Assembly (NCBI GenBank): GCA_947498785.1
Contig: CANMLS010000017.1
Coordinates: 38,953 to 102,952 of the forward strand
Direction of reading: 5' to 3'
DNA: 64,000 nucleotides
Origin: an uncultured Aquimarina sp.
GTDB lineage: Bacteria; Bacteroidota; Bacteroidia; Flavobacteriales; Flavobacteriaceae
This document shows positions 46,229-55,845 of the stretch, piece after piece. A program made the position numbers and the translations under genes. How positions within the stretch are numbered: the first letter of the stretch is position 1; each line of letters starts with the position of its first letter. Under the pieces are notes generated by a model. It saw nothing but the letters and a program-made list of their open reading frames with translations, ran no database searches and was not told where the DNA came from.

Positions 46229-47182
46229 ATGGAATATTTAGAATTTGAACTCCCCATTAAAGAGCTTGAAGAACAATTTGAAAAAGCTTGTGCTATAGGT
46301 GAAGAGAGTGAGGTTGATGTAACAGACACTTGTAAGCAGATTGAAAAAAAACTGAAAGAAACCAAAAAAGAAATATATAAGAACCTTACGCCATGGCAAA
46401 GAGTTCAATTATCTAGACATCCTTCTAGACCTTATACCTTGGATTATATCGATGCAATTTGTGGAGAATCTTTCTTAGAACTGCATGGAGATCGAACTGT
46501 TCGTGATGATAAAGCGATGATCGGAGGTTTGGGAAAAATAGGAAACCAAAGCTTTATGTTTATTGGTCAACAAAAAGGCTATAATACAAAAACAAGACAG
46601 TATCGCAATTTTGGAATGGCAAATCCAGAAGGATATCGTAAGGCACTTAGGTTAATGAAGAGTGCAGAGAAATTTAATATTCCTGTAGTTAGCTTTATTG
46701 ATACCCCAGGGGCGTATCCTGGTCTAGAAGCAGAAGAACGAGGTCAGGGAGAAGCCATTGCTCGTAATATCTTGGAAATGACAAGGCTTAAAGTGCCTGT
46801 TATTGTTATTATTATAGGTGAAGGAGCTAGTGGTGGAGCATTAGGAATTGGCGTAGGAGACAAAGTGCTAATGCTAGAGAATGCATGGTACTCTGTAATT
46901 TCGCCAGAAAATTGCTCTTCTATTTTATGGAGAAGTTGGGATCAAAAAGAGCAAGCAGCAGAGGCATTAAAACTTACTGCAAAAGATAGTGTTAAACTAA
47001 AAGTGGTGGATGAAATTGTTAAAGAACCACTAGGAGGAGCTCATAGCGATAGAGAAACTACATTCAAAACAGTACGAGATACAATTTTATCATCTTTTGA
47101 AGAATTAAAAAACTTATCACCAGAAGTATTAGTCGAAAATCGCATGGAAAAATATGCAAATATGGGAGTCTTTAAAGATTAA
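46229..47182 (+). CDS. accA: Acetyl-CoA carboxylase carboxyltransferase subunit alpha
   Basis: 317 residues, usual length. [18 protein letters not shown] is the standard start; [25 protein letters not shown] and [31 protein letters not shown] are the carboxyltransferase core. With AccD it moves carboxyl from biotin to acetyl-CoA, giving malonyl-CoA for fatty acid synthesis. Other acc genes are not nearby. Confidence 0.97.
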   Translation: MEYLEFELPIKELEEQFEKACAIGEESEVDVTDTCKQIEKKLKETKKEIYKNLTPWQRVQLSRHPSRPYTLDYIDAICGESFLELHGDRTVRDDKAMIGGLGKIGNQSFMFIGQQKGYNTKTRQYRNFGMANPEGYRKALRLMKSAEKFNIPVVSFIDTPGAYPGLEAEERGQGEAIARNILEMTRLKVPVIVIIIGEGASGGALGIGVGDKVLMLENAWYSVISPENCSSILWRSWDQKEQAAEALKLTAKDSVKLKVVDEIVKEPLGGAHSDRETTFKTVRDTILSSFEELKNLSPEVLVENRMEKYANMGVFKD

Positions 47183-47206
47183 CCCTTAAAAAATCACTTA
47201 CCACAT

Positions 47207-47237
47207 AAATCTGAAGTTGTAAGCTTCAGATTTTTTT
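47207..47237 (+). terminator. Intrinsic terminator after accA
   Basis: Stem AAATCTGAAG / CTTCAGATTT with a 7-base loop and T run. Confidence 0.8.
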
Positions 47238-47275
47238 ATGCTTATTAACAATAATAAAAACTTATTAACAGTTCT

Positions 47276-47308
47276 TTTGTTGAAGACCGGTGAACATTCG
47301 TATCTTTA
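47276..47308 (+). promoter_or_regulatory. Probable dnaB promoter
   Basis: TTTG at 47276-47279, 21 bases, then TATCTTTA at 47301-47308, one base off the -7 consensus, 42 bases before the dnaB ATG. Confidence 0.45.
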
Positions 47309-47350
47309 TATGTAGGTGCATCTCTTTACAATTTTTTTACATTCGTAGTC

Positions 47351-48895
47351 ATGGAAAAAGTACAGCAAACTCAGCAAATTAATTACGGTCGGGGGAACGT
47401 AATACCGCTGGAGAAAGGAAAAATACCTCCTCAAGCGGTTGATTTAGAGGAAGTTGTTTTGGGGGCGATGATGATTGATAAAAAAGGGGTTGATGAAATT
47501 ATTGATATTCTTAATCCAGATGTCTTTTATCGAGAAGCACATCAATATATTTTCGAAGCTATCTTTAAACTCTTCGAAAACTCTGAACCAATTGACTTAT
47601 TAACGGTCTCTACCCAACTAAAAAAAGACTCAAAGCTAGAATTGGCTGGAGGAGACTATTATTTAATACAATTAACCCAGAAAGTAGCTTCTTCTGCACA
47701 TATAGAGTTTCATGCTCGTATTATTCTTCAGAAATATATTCAACGTAGTTTGATTAAAATTTCAAATGAAATTATAGAAGAATCATACGATGAAACTACA
47801 GATGTTTTTGATCTTTTGGATATGGCAGAATCCAGACTTTATGAAGTTACACAGGGAAACATAAAACGATCCACAGAGAGTGCTCAAAATCTTGTAATAC
47901 AAGCAAAGAAAAAAATACAAGAGATATCAAACAAAGAGGGAATGAGCGGAGTTCCGTCTGGCTTCGATAAGTTAGATAAACTAACTTCGGGATGGCAACC
48001 AAGTGATTTAATTATTGTGGCTGCCCGTCCAGGTATGGGAAAAACGGCTTTAACCCTATCGATGGCTAGAAATATGGCTGTAGGAAGTAATATTCCTGTT
48101 GCTTTTTTCTCATTAGAGATGTCTTCAGTACAATTAATCACACGTTTGATTTCTTCAGAAACAGGACTTTCTTCAGAAAAATTACGTACTGGTAAATTAG
48201 AAAAACATGAGTGGGAACAACTTAATGTAAAAGTTAAAGATTTAGAAAAAGCCCCCTTGTTTATTGATGATACCCCTTCTTTATCTATTTTTGATCTTAG
48301 AGCTAAAGCACGTCGTCTGGCTTCACAGCATGGTATTAGAATGATAGTAATTGATTACCTTCAATTGATGACAGCAGGAGGTAGTGGTAAGAATGGGAAC
48401 AGAGAACAAGAGATTTCTACAATTTCTCGTAATCTGAAAGCTTTAGCAAAAGAATTGAATATTCCTGTAATCGCCTTATCTCAGCTATCTCGAGCTGTAG
48501 AAACTCGTGGAGGAAGTAAAAGACCATTACTTAGTGACCTGCGTGAATCTGGAGCAATAGAACAGGATGCAGATATTGTAGCTTTTATTTTTAGACCTGA
48601 ATATTATAAGATTGATGAATGGGATGACGAAGAAAGATCGCCTACCCAAGGACAAGGAGAATTCATTGTAGCAAAACACCGTAATGGTGGTTTAGAAAAT
48701 ATTAGGTTAAAATTTATTGGTCACTTAGGTAAATTTGATAACTTAGATGATTTTAGTACTCCTTTTGAGTTTCATTCTAAGATGAATGATGGTGGGAAAG
48801 AAGAACCTTTTAAAACAGGTAATCTTCCTAGTGCAGATGAGGCTTTTGGAAGTAGTATAAATGATTCTAATGATGACGATGAAGTTCCATTTTAA
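47351..48895 (+). CDS. dnaB: Replicative DNA helicase
   Basis: 514 residues. The N-terminal helical domain (PQAVDLEEVVLGAMMIDK) is followed by the RecA-like motor: Walker A RPGMGKT (226-232), MIVIDYLQLM as Walker B, and LRESGAIEQDADIV as the DnaB-family loop with the arginine finger region. It unwinds DNA at the fork. The acidic tail (SSINDSNDDDEVPF) resembles an SSB-like tip and is common in this phylum. No intein is present. Confidence 0.97.
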   Translation: MEKVQQTQQINYGRGNVIPLEKGKIPPQAVDLEEVVLGAMMIDKKGVDEIIDILNPDVFYREAHQYIFEAIFKLFENSEPIDLLTVSTQLKKDSKLELAGGDYYLIQLTQKVASSAHIEFHARIILQKYIQRSLIKISNEIIEESYDETTDVFDLLDMAESRLYEVTQGNIKRSTESAQNLVIQAKKKIQEISNKEGMSGVPSGFDKLDKLTSGWQPSDLIIVAARPGMGKTALTLSMARNMAVGSNIPVAFFSLEMSSVQLITRLISSETGLSSEKLRTGKLEKHEWEQLNVKVKDLEKAPLFIDDTPSLSIFDLRAKARRLASQHGIRMIVIDYLQLMTAGGSGKNGNREQEISTISRNLKALAKELNIPVIALSQLSRAVETRGGSKRPLLSDLRESGAIEQDADIVAFIFRPEYYKIDEWDDEERSPTQGQGEFIVAKHRNGGLENIRLKFIGHLGKFDNLDDFSTPFEFHSKMNDGGKEEPFKTGNLPSADEAFGSSINDSNDDDEVPF

Positions 48896-48916
48896 AATAA
48901 ATGAAAATCAGACGCT

Positions 48917-48924
48917 TACTTTTG
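48917..48924 (+). promoter_or_regulatory. -7 box in front of the DnaB-adjacent secreted protein
   Basis: TACTTTTG, 14 bases before the ATG at 48939. This supports that start rather than the upstream in-frame codons that overlap dnaB. Confidence 0.5.
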
Positions 48925-48938
48925 TAGCTAAAAGATGG

Positions 48939-50198
48939 ATGCCGTCCTTTGTTACAACATTGTTTTTGTTTCTATTTACATTTCAATCCTATGCTTCCTA
49001 TGTATTGATACCGATGGATGCAGAAAGCCAACAAAATCATCTGAAAGCCTATGGGATTACCTATTGGACCTTAAGTAAAGATCTTAAAGTAAAATGGCTG
49101 TTAAATTATAGAGGAGGATCTTTTCTTTTACCCGATACCGAAAATATAAAAAAAGAATGTACTATTCGAGGTATCTCTTATGAGGTACTTAGTGATGGAG
49201 AAACCGAAGAAATTCTAGAAGAAATTAGTAGTCCTTCTCAGAACATGGAAGCTGTAGTCTTGGAAAAAGCTCCTAAGATAGCTGTGTATTCTCCAAAAGG
49301 GAATCAACCATGGGATGATGCAGTAACAATGGTATTAACTTTTGCTGAAATCCCTTATGAAACAATATATGATAAAGAAGTTCTTGAGGATAATTTAATT
49401 TTATATGATTGGTTACATCTGCATCATGAAGATTTCACAGGTCAGTATGGTAAATTTTATGGCTCATATAGAGCAACTCCATGGTATATTAGAGAAAAAG
49501 CTGCGGCAGAAAAATTGGCTTTAGCATTGGGTTATCCAAAAGTCTCGCAAGAAAAACTGGCAGTAGCTCTAAAAATAAGAGATTATGTTGTTGGTGGTGG
49601 ATTTATGTTTGCAATGTGCAGTGCTACTGATAGTTTTGAAATTGCCTTGGCAGCAGAAGGAGTTGATATTTGTGAACCTATGTTTGATGGAGATCCTAGC
49701 GAAGCTGGATATCAGTCCAAAGTTGACTATAATAAAACATTTGCATTTAAAAATTTCACCTTAGAACGAAGCCCAAACGTTTATGAGTTTTCTTCTATAG
49801 ATATGACCAGAAAACGTCGTATCTCTAAGACTACAGATTATTTTACTCTCATGGATTTTTCTGCAAAATGGGATCCTATCCCTACAATGTTATGTCAAAA
49901 CCATACAGCTCTAGTTAAGGGGTTTATGGGGCAAACGACAGCTTATAATCCAAATGAGATCAAATCCAATGTTCTAGTATTGGGTGAAAATAAGACAAAT
50001 TCTGAAGCTCGCTATATACACGGAATCAAAGGAAAAGGTTTTTTTACATTTTATGGCGGACATGATCCCGAGGATTATACACATAGAGTAGGAGATCCAA
50101 AAACAGAACTGGAGTTACACCCTAATTCACCTGGATATCGATTGATTTTGAATAATGTACTCTTCCCTGCTGCAAAAAAGAAAAAGCAGAAAACTTAA
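48939..50198 (+). CDS. Conserved Bacteroidetes exported protein (often labelled asparagine synthetase B)
   Basis: 419 residues from the chosen ATG, which gives a signal peptide (PSFVTTLFLFLFTFQSYAS); the frame continues 26 codons upstream. Homologs remembered next to dnaB in Flavobacteriaceae are commonly labelled asparagine synthetase B, but there is no glutaminase Cys at the start and no SGGxDS ATP-pyrophosphatase loop, so that label is unsupported. VVGGGFMFAMCSATDSFE and ending FFTFYGGHDPEDYTH suggest an alpha/beta, amidotransferase-like fold (nucleophile-elbow-like FAMCSAT). Periplasmic; function unknown. Confidence 0.75.
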   Translation: MPSFVTTLFLFLFTFQSYASYVLIPMDAESQQNHLKAYGITYWTLSKDLKVKWLLNYRGGSFLLPDTENIKKECTIRGISYEVLSDGETEEILEEISSPSQNMEAVVLEKAPKIAVYSPKGNQPWDDAVTMVLTFAEIPYETIYDKEVLEDNLILYDWLHLHHEDFTGQYGKFYGSYRATPWYIREKAAAEKLALALGYPKVSQEKLAVALKIRDYVVGGGFMFAMCSATDSFEIALAAEGVDICEPMFDGDPSEAGYQSKVDYNKTFAFKNFTLERSPNVYEFSSIDMTRKRRISKTTDYFTLMDFSAKWDPIPTMLCQNHTALVKGFMGQTTAYNPNEIKSNVLVLGENKTNSEARYIHGIKGKGFFTFYGGHDPEDYTHRVGDPKTELELHPNSPGYRLILNNVLFPAAKKKKQKT

Positions 50199-50439
50199 GC
50201 CTGACACTGGTATATCGCATATTTATATATTATAATTTCACTGTTTATTGGGATAAATATATTTCCTGCATTTTATAGCTTTGTTTCGATTCATGAAAAT
50301 GATAAAAAGTTATTATAAAATAATATGTACGAAGCAGGAGAGGTTGTAAAGAAATGAAAAACTGAAGATGTTAGTGTAAGGTTGAGTTATTAATACGACT
50401 ACACTTGCTAAAATTAACTTATATCATAACAGTTTAATC

Positions 50440-51252
50440 ATGAAAAAACTAATCCCGCTATTGCTTTTAATTGTTGCTTTTGTATCCTGCAAGCAGGAAG
50501 TGAAATCAGAACAAGAAACAGTAGTTTCAGAACCTAAAAAAGAAGATGTAATACCAGATCGTTCAGGGGATTTTCCTAAGGATATTGCAGATGTTTTTAA
50601 AGCCCACGGTGGTATTCAAGCTTTTGATCAAATGAATACTCTGGTTTTTGAAATTGTAAAGCCAGAAGGAAATGAAAAACATACTACCGATCTTAAAACA
50701 CGTCATGCACGTATTGAAACTAATAAATTTGCTTTAGGATTTGATGGAAATGAAGCTTGGTTAGAGCAGGAAGATTCTACATCCTTCAAAGGAAACCCTC
50801 GTTTTTATCACAACCTGATGTTTTATTTTTATGCAATGCCTTTTGTATTAGGAGATAATGGTATTTCTTATGAAAAAGTTGATGATCTTAAAGTAGAAGA
50901 TGTTTCTTATCCTGGTTATAAAATATCATATGGTGATAGCATTGGAGATTCACCTAAAGATAATTATTTTGTATATTATGATGAGGTATCTAAAAAGATG
51001 AAATTTTTAGGATATACCGTTACTTTTTTTAGTAAAGAAAAAAGTGAAAAAATCAATTTAATCGAATATTCTGATTGGAATGATGTAAATGGGCTATTAC
51101 TGCCTAAAACTATTAAGTGGAGAATGTTTGAGAATGGTGTTGTAGGAGAGGTAAGGAGTGAAGGAAGTTTTGCAAATGCAAATGCTAGTAAAGAAAAAAC
51201 TTCTCCTTCTCTATTTAAAAAACCTACGATAGAGAAAAGTGAAACATTATAA
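50440..51252 (+). CDS. DUF6503-like lipoprotein
   Basis: 270 residues. Lipoprotein signal KKLIPLLLLIVAFVSC, then a charged linker, then a LolA-like beta domain: DVFKAHGGIQAFDQMNTLVFEI, HARIETNKFALGFDGNEAW, and NGLLLPKTIKWRMFENG. The pattern HGG..F..M.TL.FEI recalls DUF6503 proteins of Flavobacteria (from memory). A periplasmic lipid-handling role is conceivable but unproven. Monocistronic. Confidence 0.75.
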   Translation: MKKLIPLLLLIVAFVSCKQEVKSEQETVVSEPKKEDVIPDRSGDFPKDIADVFKAHGGIQAFDQMNTLVFEIVKPEGNEKHTTDLKTRHARIETNKFALGFDGNEAWLEQEDSTSFKGNPRFYHNLMFYFYAMPFVLGDNGISYEKVDDLKVEDVSYPGYKISYGDSIGDSPKDNYFVYYDEVSKKMKFLGYTVTFFSKEKSEKINLIEYSDWNDVNGLLLPKTIKWRMFENGVVGEVRSEGSFANANASKEKTSPSLFKKPTIEKSETL

Positions 51253-51276
51253 ACAAAGAACTATATTTTTTTGAAA

Positions 51277-51318
51277 TAAGGCTGAATTTTTGTTTTTTAA
51301 ACTTTAAATTCAGCCTTA
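51277..51318. terminator. Inverted repeat between convergent genes
   Basis: Perfect 13-bp arms TAAGGCTGAATTT / AAATTCAGCCTTA around a 16-base loop. T-rich sequence flanks both sides but no ideal U tract; probably the shared terminator of the DUF6503-like and amidohydrolase genes. Confidence 0.6.
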
Positions 51319-51355
51319 CCTTTTGAAACCCTCAAAAATAGAGCTTAAAGAGTTT

Positions 51356-52651
51356 TCATTTAGTACTATATTTCTCTCTATATCGTTTCCAAAGCTTGGT
51401 ATGATGACTTTCTAAACTAATATCGCGTCCTTGGATAAATGCCTTTTCTAATTGATTTGTACGCATATCTAATGCATCCCCTTTGCTAATAAATAAGGTA
51501 GCGTCTTTACCTACTTCTAAGGTTCCTGTAATCTTATCAATACCAAGAATTTTTGCGCTATTACCGGTAATGAGTTGTAAGGCTTTTTCTTTGTCTAATC
51601 CATGTGCTGCAACAGTTCCAGCTTGAAAAGGTAAATTTCGAGCATTAGCGCGCTCCATCTGACCACTATTTTGTATTGCAACTAATACACCAGCATCCAT
51701 AAGCAGTTTTGCATTTTTATACGGTTGGTCATAATCATCATCTTCCATTGCTGGAACACTATGAGCTCTAGTGCTAAGCACAGAAATATTATTTTGTTTT
51801 AATTGTGAAGCGACTTTATATCCTTCGTATGCTCCTACTAAAACTAGTTTTTTGATTTTGTTATTCTTTGCAAAGGAAATGACATCTAGAATACCTTTTT
51901 CTGTTTCTACATGCATGAATAACGTTTTTGTACCATCAAAAAGACCTTTCATTGCGTGATGCGGAAGGTTTATTGTTTCCTTATTGGATTGTATTGAGGC
52001 TTTAGCTTGTTGAACAAAATCTACTAACTGAGTTACTTGTTTTTTGTATTTTTTATTTTCCTTAAAACCAGGGTCTTCACCAAGCCACCAGCGTCCTTGA
52101 GTAAAAGTATTTGGCCAATTTATATGAATCCCATCATCAATTTTGATAGCAGCATCTTCCCAATTCCATGCATCTAGTTGTACGATTGATGATGTTCCTG
52201 AAATTCTACCTCCCCTTGGAGTTACCTGAGCTATTAAAACACCATTTGGCCTCATGCTTTCTACAATTTTACTTTCAGCATTATAAGCAATGATACTGCG
52301 AATATGGGGGTTGTAATTTCCAATTTCACTATCATCATCTGTTGCACGAACAGCACTTATTTCTACTAGTCCCAAAGTAGAGTTTGGAGCAATAAAACCG
52401 GGATAAACATGTTTTCCAGAAGCATCAATCACAGTTCCTTTTGAAGCAGAACTCCCTGCAGAACCAACTGCTATAATCTTTCCGTTTTCAAAAATGATCA
52501 TACTGTTTTGAATCACTTCTCCATTACCGATATGAGCTGTAGCTCCAGTAATAGTAATAGCAGTGTTTTGATTTTTTGCTGGTGTTTGCTGAGCATCTAC
52601 CTTTCCGTATGAAATGAGACAGAGTGCTATTATGGCAATTATGTTTTTCAT
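51356..52651 (-). CDS. Amidohydrolase-like secreted protein without metal-binding histidines
   Basis: 431 residues with signal peptide (KNIIAIIALCLISYGKVDAQ). The N-terminal beta sandwich (ITITGATAHIGNGEVIQNSMI) and C-terminal end (GLDKEKALQLITGNSAKILGIDKITGTLEVGKDATL) are those of imidazolonepropionase-like amidohydrolases. Where the family has GFID-x-H-x-H, this protein reads HVYPGFIAPNSTLG, so the first metal ligands are missing; the later His/Asp ligands are also not obvious. It probably does not hydrolyse on its own and may pair with the larger protein encoded 49 bases upstream in the same operon. Confidence 0.85.
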   Translation of the reverse strand: MKNIIAIIALCLISYGKVDAQQTPAKNQNTAITITGATAHIGNGEVIQNSMIIFENGKIIAVGSAGSSASKGTVIDASGKHVYPGFIAPNSTLGLVEISAVRATDDDSEIGNYNPHIRSIIAYNAESKIVESMRPNGVLIAQVTPRGGRISGTSSIVQLDAWNWEDAAIKIDDGIHINWPNTFTQGRWWLGEDPGFKENKKYKKQVTQLVDFVQQAKASIQSNKETINLPHHAMKGLFDGTKTLFMHVETEKGILDVISFAKNNKIKKLVLVGAYEGYKVASQLKQNNISVLSTRAHSVPAMEDDDYDQPYKNAKLLMDAGVLVAIQNSGQMERANARNLPFQAGTVAAHGLDKEKALQLITGNSAKILGIDKITGTLEVGKDATLFISKGDALDMRTNQLEKAFIQGRDISLESHHTKLWKRYREKYSTK

Positions 52652-52700
52652 GTTTTTATGATTATAGACTTCGACAAGCCTAGTCTGATAAATATTTTAT

Positions 52701-55688
52701 TTAATTGATGGTTTCTAAGGTTTCACATTCAAAATTTTGTTTTTCCTTTTTCTTCGCAGGTTGAGTTTTAAGCCCACTGTTTTTTGCTTTTAACATCATT
52801 GTAGAAAGCTTGTTTTTTTCTTTTGCAATAGATTGTCTCATTATTTTATCTTTTTCAAGATCAAAATAAATTGCCCCTTCAATTATAGTTTTTTCGGCTT
52901 TTGCATATATAGAAAGAGGGTGATCAGTCCATAATACCAAATCAGCATCTTTACCTACTTTAATACTACCAACTCTATCATCGATATGTAATAGCTTTGC
53001 AGGGTTTAGAGTGACAAATTTTAAGGCGTCTTCTTCGCTGACTCCACCATATTTTACAGATTTTGCAGCTTCTTGATTAAGGCGGCGGGACATCTCTCCA
53101 TCATCACTATTAATAGCCGTTACGACACCTTGTTTGTGCATGATAGCAGCATTATATGGTATTGCATCATTAACTTCATATTTGTATGCCCACCAATCAG
53201 AAAAAGTGGATCCACCCACACCATGAGCTGCCATTTTATCTGCAACTTTATATCCTTCAAGAATATGAGTGAATGTATTAATTTTAAAGTCGAATTTTTC
53301 TGCAACTTTCATTAACATGTTGATCTCACTTTGTACATACGAATGACAACTAATAAAACGTTTGCTATTCAGGATTTCTACTATAGTTTCCATTTCTGTA
53401 TCCTTACGATAAGGAGCTCCACTTTTCTTCAGTTTTTCATATTCTTTTGCTCTAGAAAAGTAATCTACATATAATTGTTCAACTCCCATTCTTGATTGAG
53501 GAAAACGGCTAAAACTTTGCCAGTTACTTTGTTTAACATTTTCACCTAAAGCAAATTTGATAAACTTAGGAGCATTAGGATAAATTAGATGATTTGCATC
53601 TTCACCCCATTTTAACTTTATAATGGCAGAACGTCCACCAATAGGGTTTGCAGAACCATGAAGTATCTGAATAGAGGTTACACCCCCTGCAAGGTTTCTA
53701 TAAATATTGATATCATCAGGATCTACTACATCTTCTATAGTAACTTCTGCAGACGAGTTATGTCCCGCTTCATTAATTGCTGCAGCAGCAATATGAGAAT
53801 GCTCATCAACAATACCTGCGGTGAGATGCTTTCCTGTAGCATCAATTACTTTAGCATTACCTGAATTTATATTTTTACCTATCGCAGAGATTTTACCATT
53901 TTTGATGAGCACATCTGTAGTTTGCAAGATTCCGTCTGTCTCATTAGTCCATACCGTAGCGTTTTTAAACAGTATAGTTTCAGATTTTGGTAATTGAGAA
54001 TTACCATAGGCTATATTGGGGTATACTATAGGTAAAACTTCGGGTGTATCTTTTTTCTTATCTGTTGTTTTATCTTCTTTTGTATCTGAAGTATCTTCTG
54101 TCTTCTTTTTAACCAAAAAAGAAGTTTGTGCTCCATTAGGAAGTATAGTTTTTCCACTCCATAAATTTGAGTTGTCCCCGATTTTTGAAATGATTCTGGT
54201 GTATTGTGTTTTTGTGGTGTCTGGATCGGTAAAGGTTATGGTCACCCAATCATTTTTATAATTAATTTTAGCACCTAATTTAGTTTCTCCAAGCTTTATT
54301 TCAGCTTTAGGGGCGGAAGTTTTTCCAGAAATCGATAAATCATACGTTTTTCCAGAAACTGATAATTCATATTTTCCGTTAATATCAGTAATATTCATAT
54401 CATTAATAATATTTTTATGTCCCTGTATCCAGTTTTCATATATAATATTATCCTTTGAAAACAATTCATCTTTTGAAATTAAAAAGTTGGCATACGCTCC
54501 TTTTTTAATACTTCCCAAAAGATTACTTTTTCCTAAGATTTCAGCGGGAATGGTAGTTAAAGCGGCAATAGCAGTTTTTTTATCTAAGCCATGCTCAATT
54601 GCCTTTGCTATTCTGGTTTTTAGATCTGCTATTTTCTTTAACTTATGTGTTGTCAAAGAAAATGTAATTCCGTTTTTAGATAAAACATATGGATTAGTTG
54701 GAGCTTGATTCCAATGACGCATATCACCCAAACTAACCAAATTAGCCATAAAAGGGTCAGATACATCATATGCTTCTGGAAAATCAAGTGGAATAATATA
54801 TTTTGCATTAGTAGCTTTTACTTTATCTATACGAGCATATTCATCACCACCTCCCACTAATGTGTATTGTATATTAAACTGATCACCAACTTTATCTGCT
54901 CTAAAACCATTAATTCTACTTCCGACATCAAAAATTTGCGGAAGGTTTTTATTTCTGTTTAAAGCTTCTAACGATAAATCTTTATTATTTGCATTATCAC
55001 CTGCATACCAATTAGCATCATGATACATTTGACGAAGTAAAGCCATGCTACCCATTAAAGAAGTGGGGTACATTTGTTTGCTTTTATTGCTTTTAGAGAA
55101 TGATAAAAATTGAGCTGATCGATCACTTAATAAACGTTCTCCTTCTGTTCCTTGATTATTTAAGGCGACTAATAATCCAGTTCCTCTTACTATACCATCT
55201 GGCATATGTGTATTTACAACACCAAATCCTTCTTTTATAAATTCGGTAGCTTTTTTTGTGTCATATTTAAAAAGAGTTAGAGCATTAGTTTCTGGACGTA
55301 TATGATCATTCCAATAATATCCTTCCCTAGAAGCTTCATATTGTGGGTTTCCTCTAAAAGGGCTACCTCCTTTACGCTTTGGTTTTTCTATACCAAAGTT
55401 GGTAAAAGGATCAATAAAAGATGCATAAATATGTTTTCCTTTTAGGTCAATAACAACACTGTTAGTAGGAATGGATAGAGAATTGCCTACCTGGACAATC
55501 TTTCCTTTTTGGATTACCAGAGTTGCATTCTTGATTTCTGTATCTGGTGTAGTGTGAATAGTCGCATTTTTGAATACGGTGTAATTAGAATCTGTGGTAT
55601 TAACTCCGTCATTTTTAGGGAAATAATCTTGAGAATGAGAATTTAATATTCCACATGCAATTGCAAGTGATAATAGAAGTTTTTTCAT
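52701..55688 (-). CDS. Two-domain secreted amidohydrolase (inactive half plus active half)
   Basis: 995 residues with signal peptide (KKLLLSLAIACGILNSHSQ). Two amidohydrolase units are fused. The first (about 20-440) reads GKHIYASFIDPFTNFG where HxH should be and is probably inactive. The second (about 565-970) has GIVDEHSHIAAAA near 628, FISCHSYVQSE near 781, FTHILEGYKVADK near 805 and AINSDDGEM near 862, a full set of metal ligands. It is likely a metal-dependent hydrolase of cyclic amides or peptides in the periplasm. The linker near 545-560 is rich in Lys, Asp and Thr. First gene of a two-gene operon. Confidence 0.88.
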   Translation of the reverse strand: MKKLLLSLAIACGILNSHSQDYFPKNDGVNTTDSNYTVFKNATIHTTPDTEIKNATLVIQKGKIVQVGNSLSIPTNSVVIDLKGKHIYASFIDPFTNFGIEKPKRKGGSPFRGNPQYEASREGYYWNDHIRPETNALTLFKYDTKKATEFIKEGFGVVNTHMPDGIVRGTGLLVALNNQGTEGERLLSDRSAQFLSFSKSNKSKQMYPTSLMGSMALLRQMYHDANWYAGDNANNKDLSLEALNRNKNLPQIFDVGSRINGFRADKVGDQFNIQYTLVGGGDEYARIDKVKATNAKYIIPLDFPEAYDVSDPFMANLVSLGDMRHWNQAPTNPYVLSKNGITFSLTTHKLKKIADLKTRIAKAIEHGLDKKTAIAALTTIPAEILGKSNLLGSIKKGAYANFLISKDELFSKDNIIYENWIQGHKNIINDMNITDINGKYELSVSGKTYDLSISGKTSAPKAEIKLGETKLGAKINYKNDWVTITFTDPDTTKTQYTRIISKIGDNSNLWSGKTILPNGAQTSFLVKKKTEDTSDTKEDKTTDKKKDTPEVLPIVYPNIAYGNSQLPKSETILFKNATVWTNETDGILQTTDVLIKNGKISAIGKNINSGNAKVIDATGKHLTAGIVDEHSHIAAAAINEAGHNSSAEVTIEDVVDPDDINIYRNLAGGVTSIQILHGSANPIGGRSAIIKLKWGEDANHLIYPNAPKFIKFALGENVKQSNWQSFSRFPQSRMGVEQLYVDYFSRAKEYEKLKKSGAPYRKDTEMETIVEILNSKRFISCHSYVQSEINMLMKVAEKFDFKINTFTHILEGYKVADKMAAHGVGGSTFSDWWAYKYEVNDAIPYNAAIMHKQGVVTAINSDDGEMSRRLNQEAAKSVKYGGVSEEDALKFVTLNPAKLLHIDDRVGSIKVGKDADLVLWTDHPLSIYAKAEKTIIEGAIYFDLEKDKIMRQSIAKEKNKLSTMMLKAKNSGLKTQPAKKKEKQNFECETLETIN

Positions 55689-55845
55689 ATGAGTTGTGTA
55701 AAGTATATTGAATCGGTTTTAAAGATAATAGTTGAATCAAAAGAAGTTTGTTAATTAAGGTTTATTTAACATGTGTTGTGTGTTGTTAATTAATAGAATT
55801 TTGAGATATTGAATTAAACATAATTAAACAAAATTTAGGAAAAAA

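Noticed and set aside
48939..50198. Asparagine synthetase B
   Set aside because: Lacks the glutaminase cysteine and the ATP-pyrophosphatase loop, and is exported.
53073..54708. Several plus-strand frames of 60-80 codons inside the large amidohydrolase gene
   Set aside because: They are antisense to a long coding region with clear domains and show no protein signatures.
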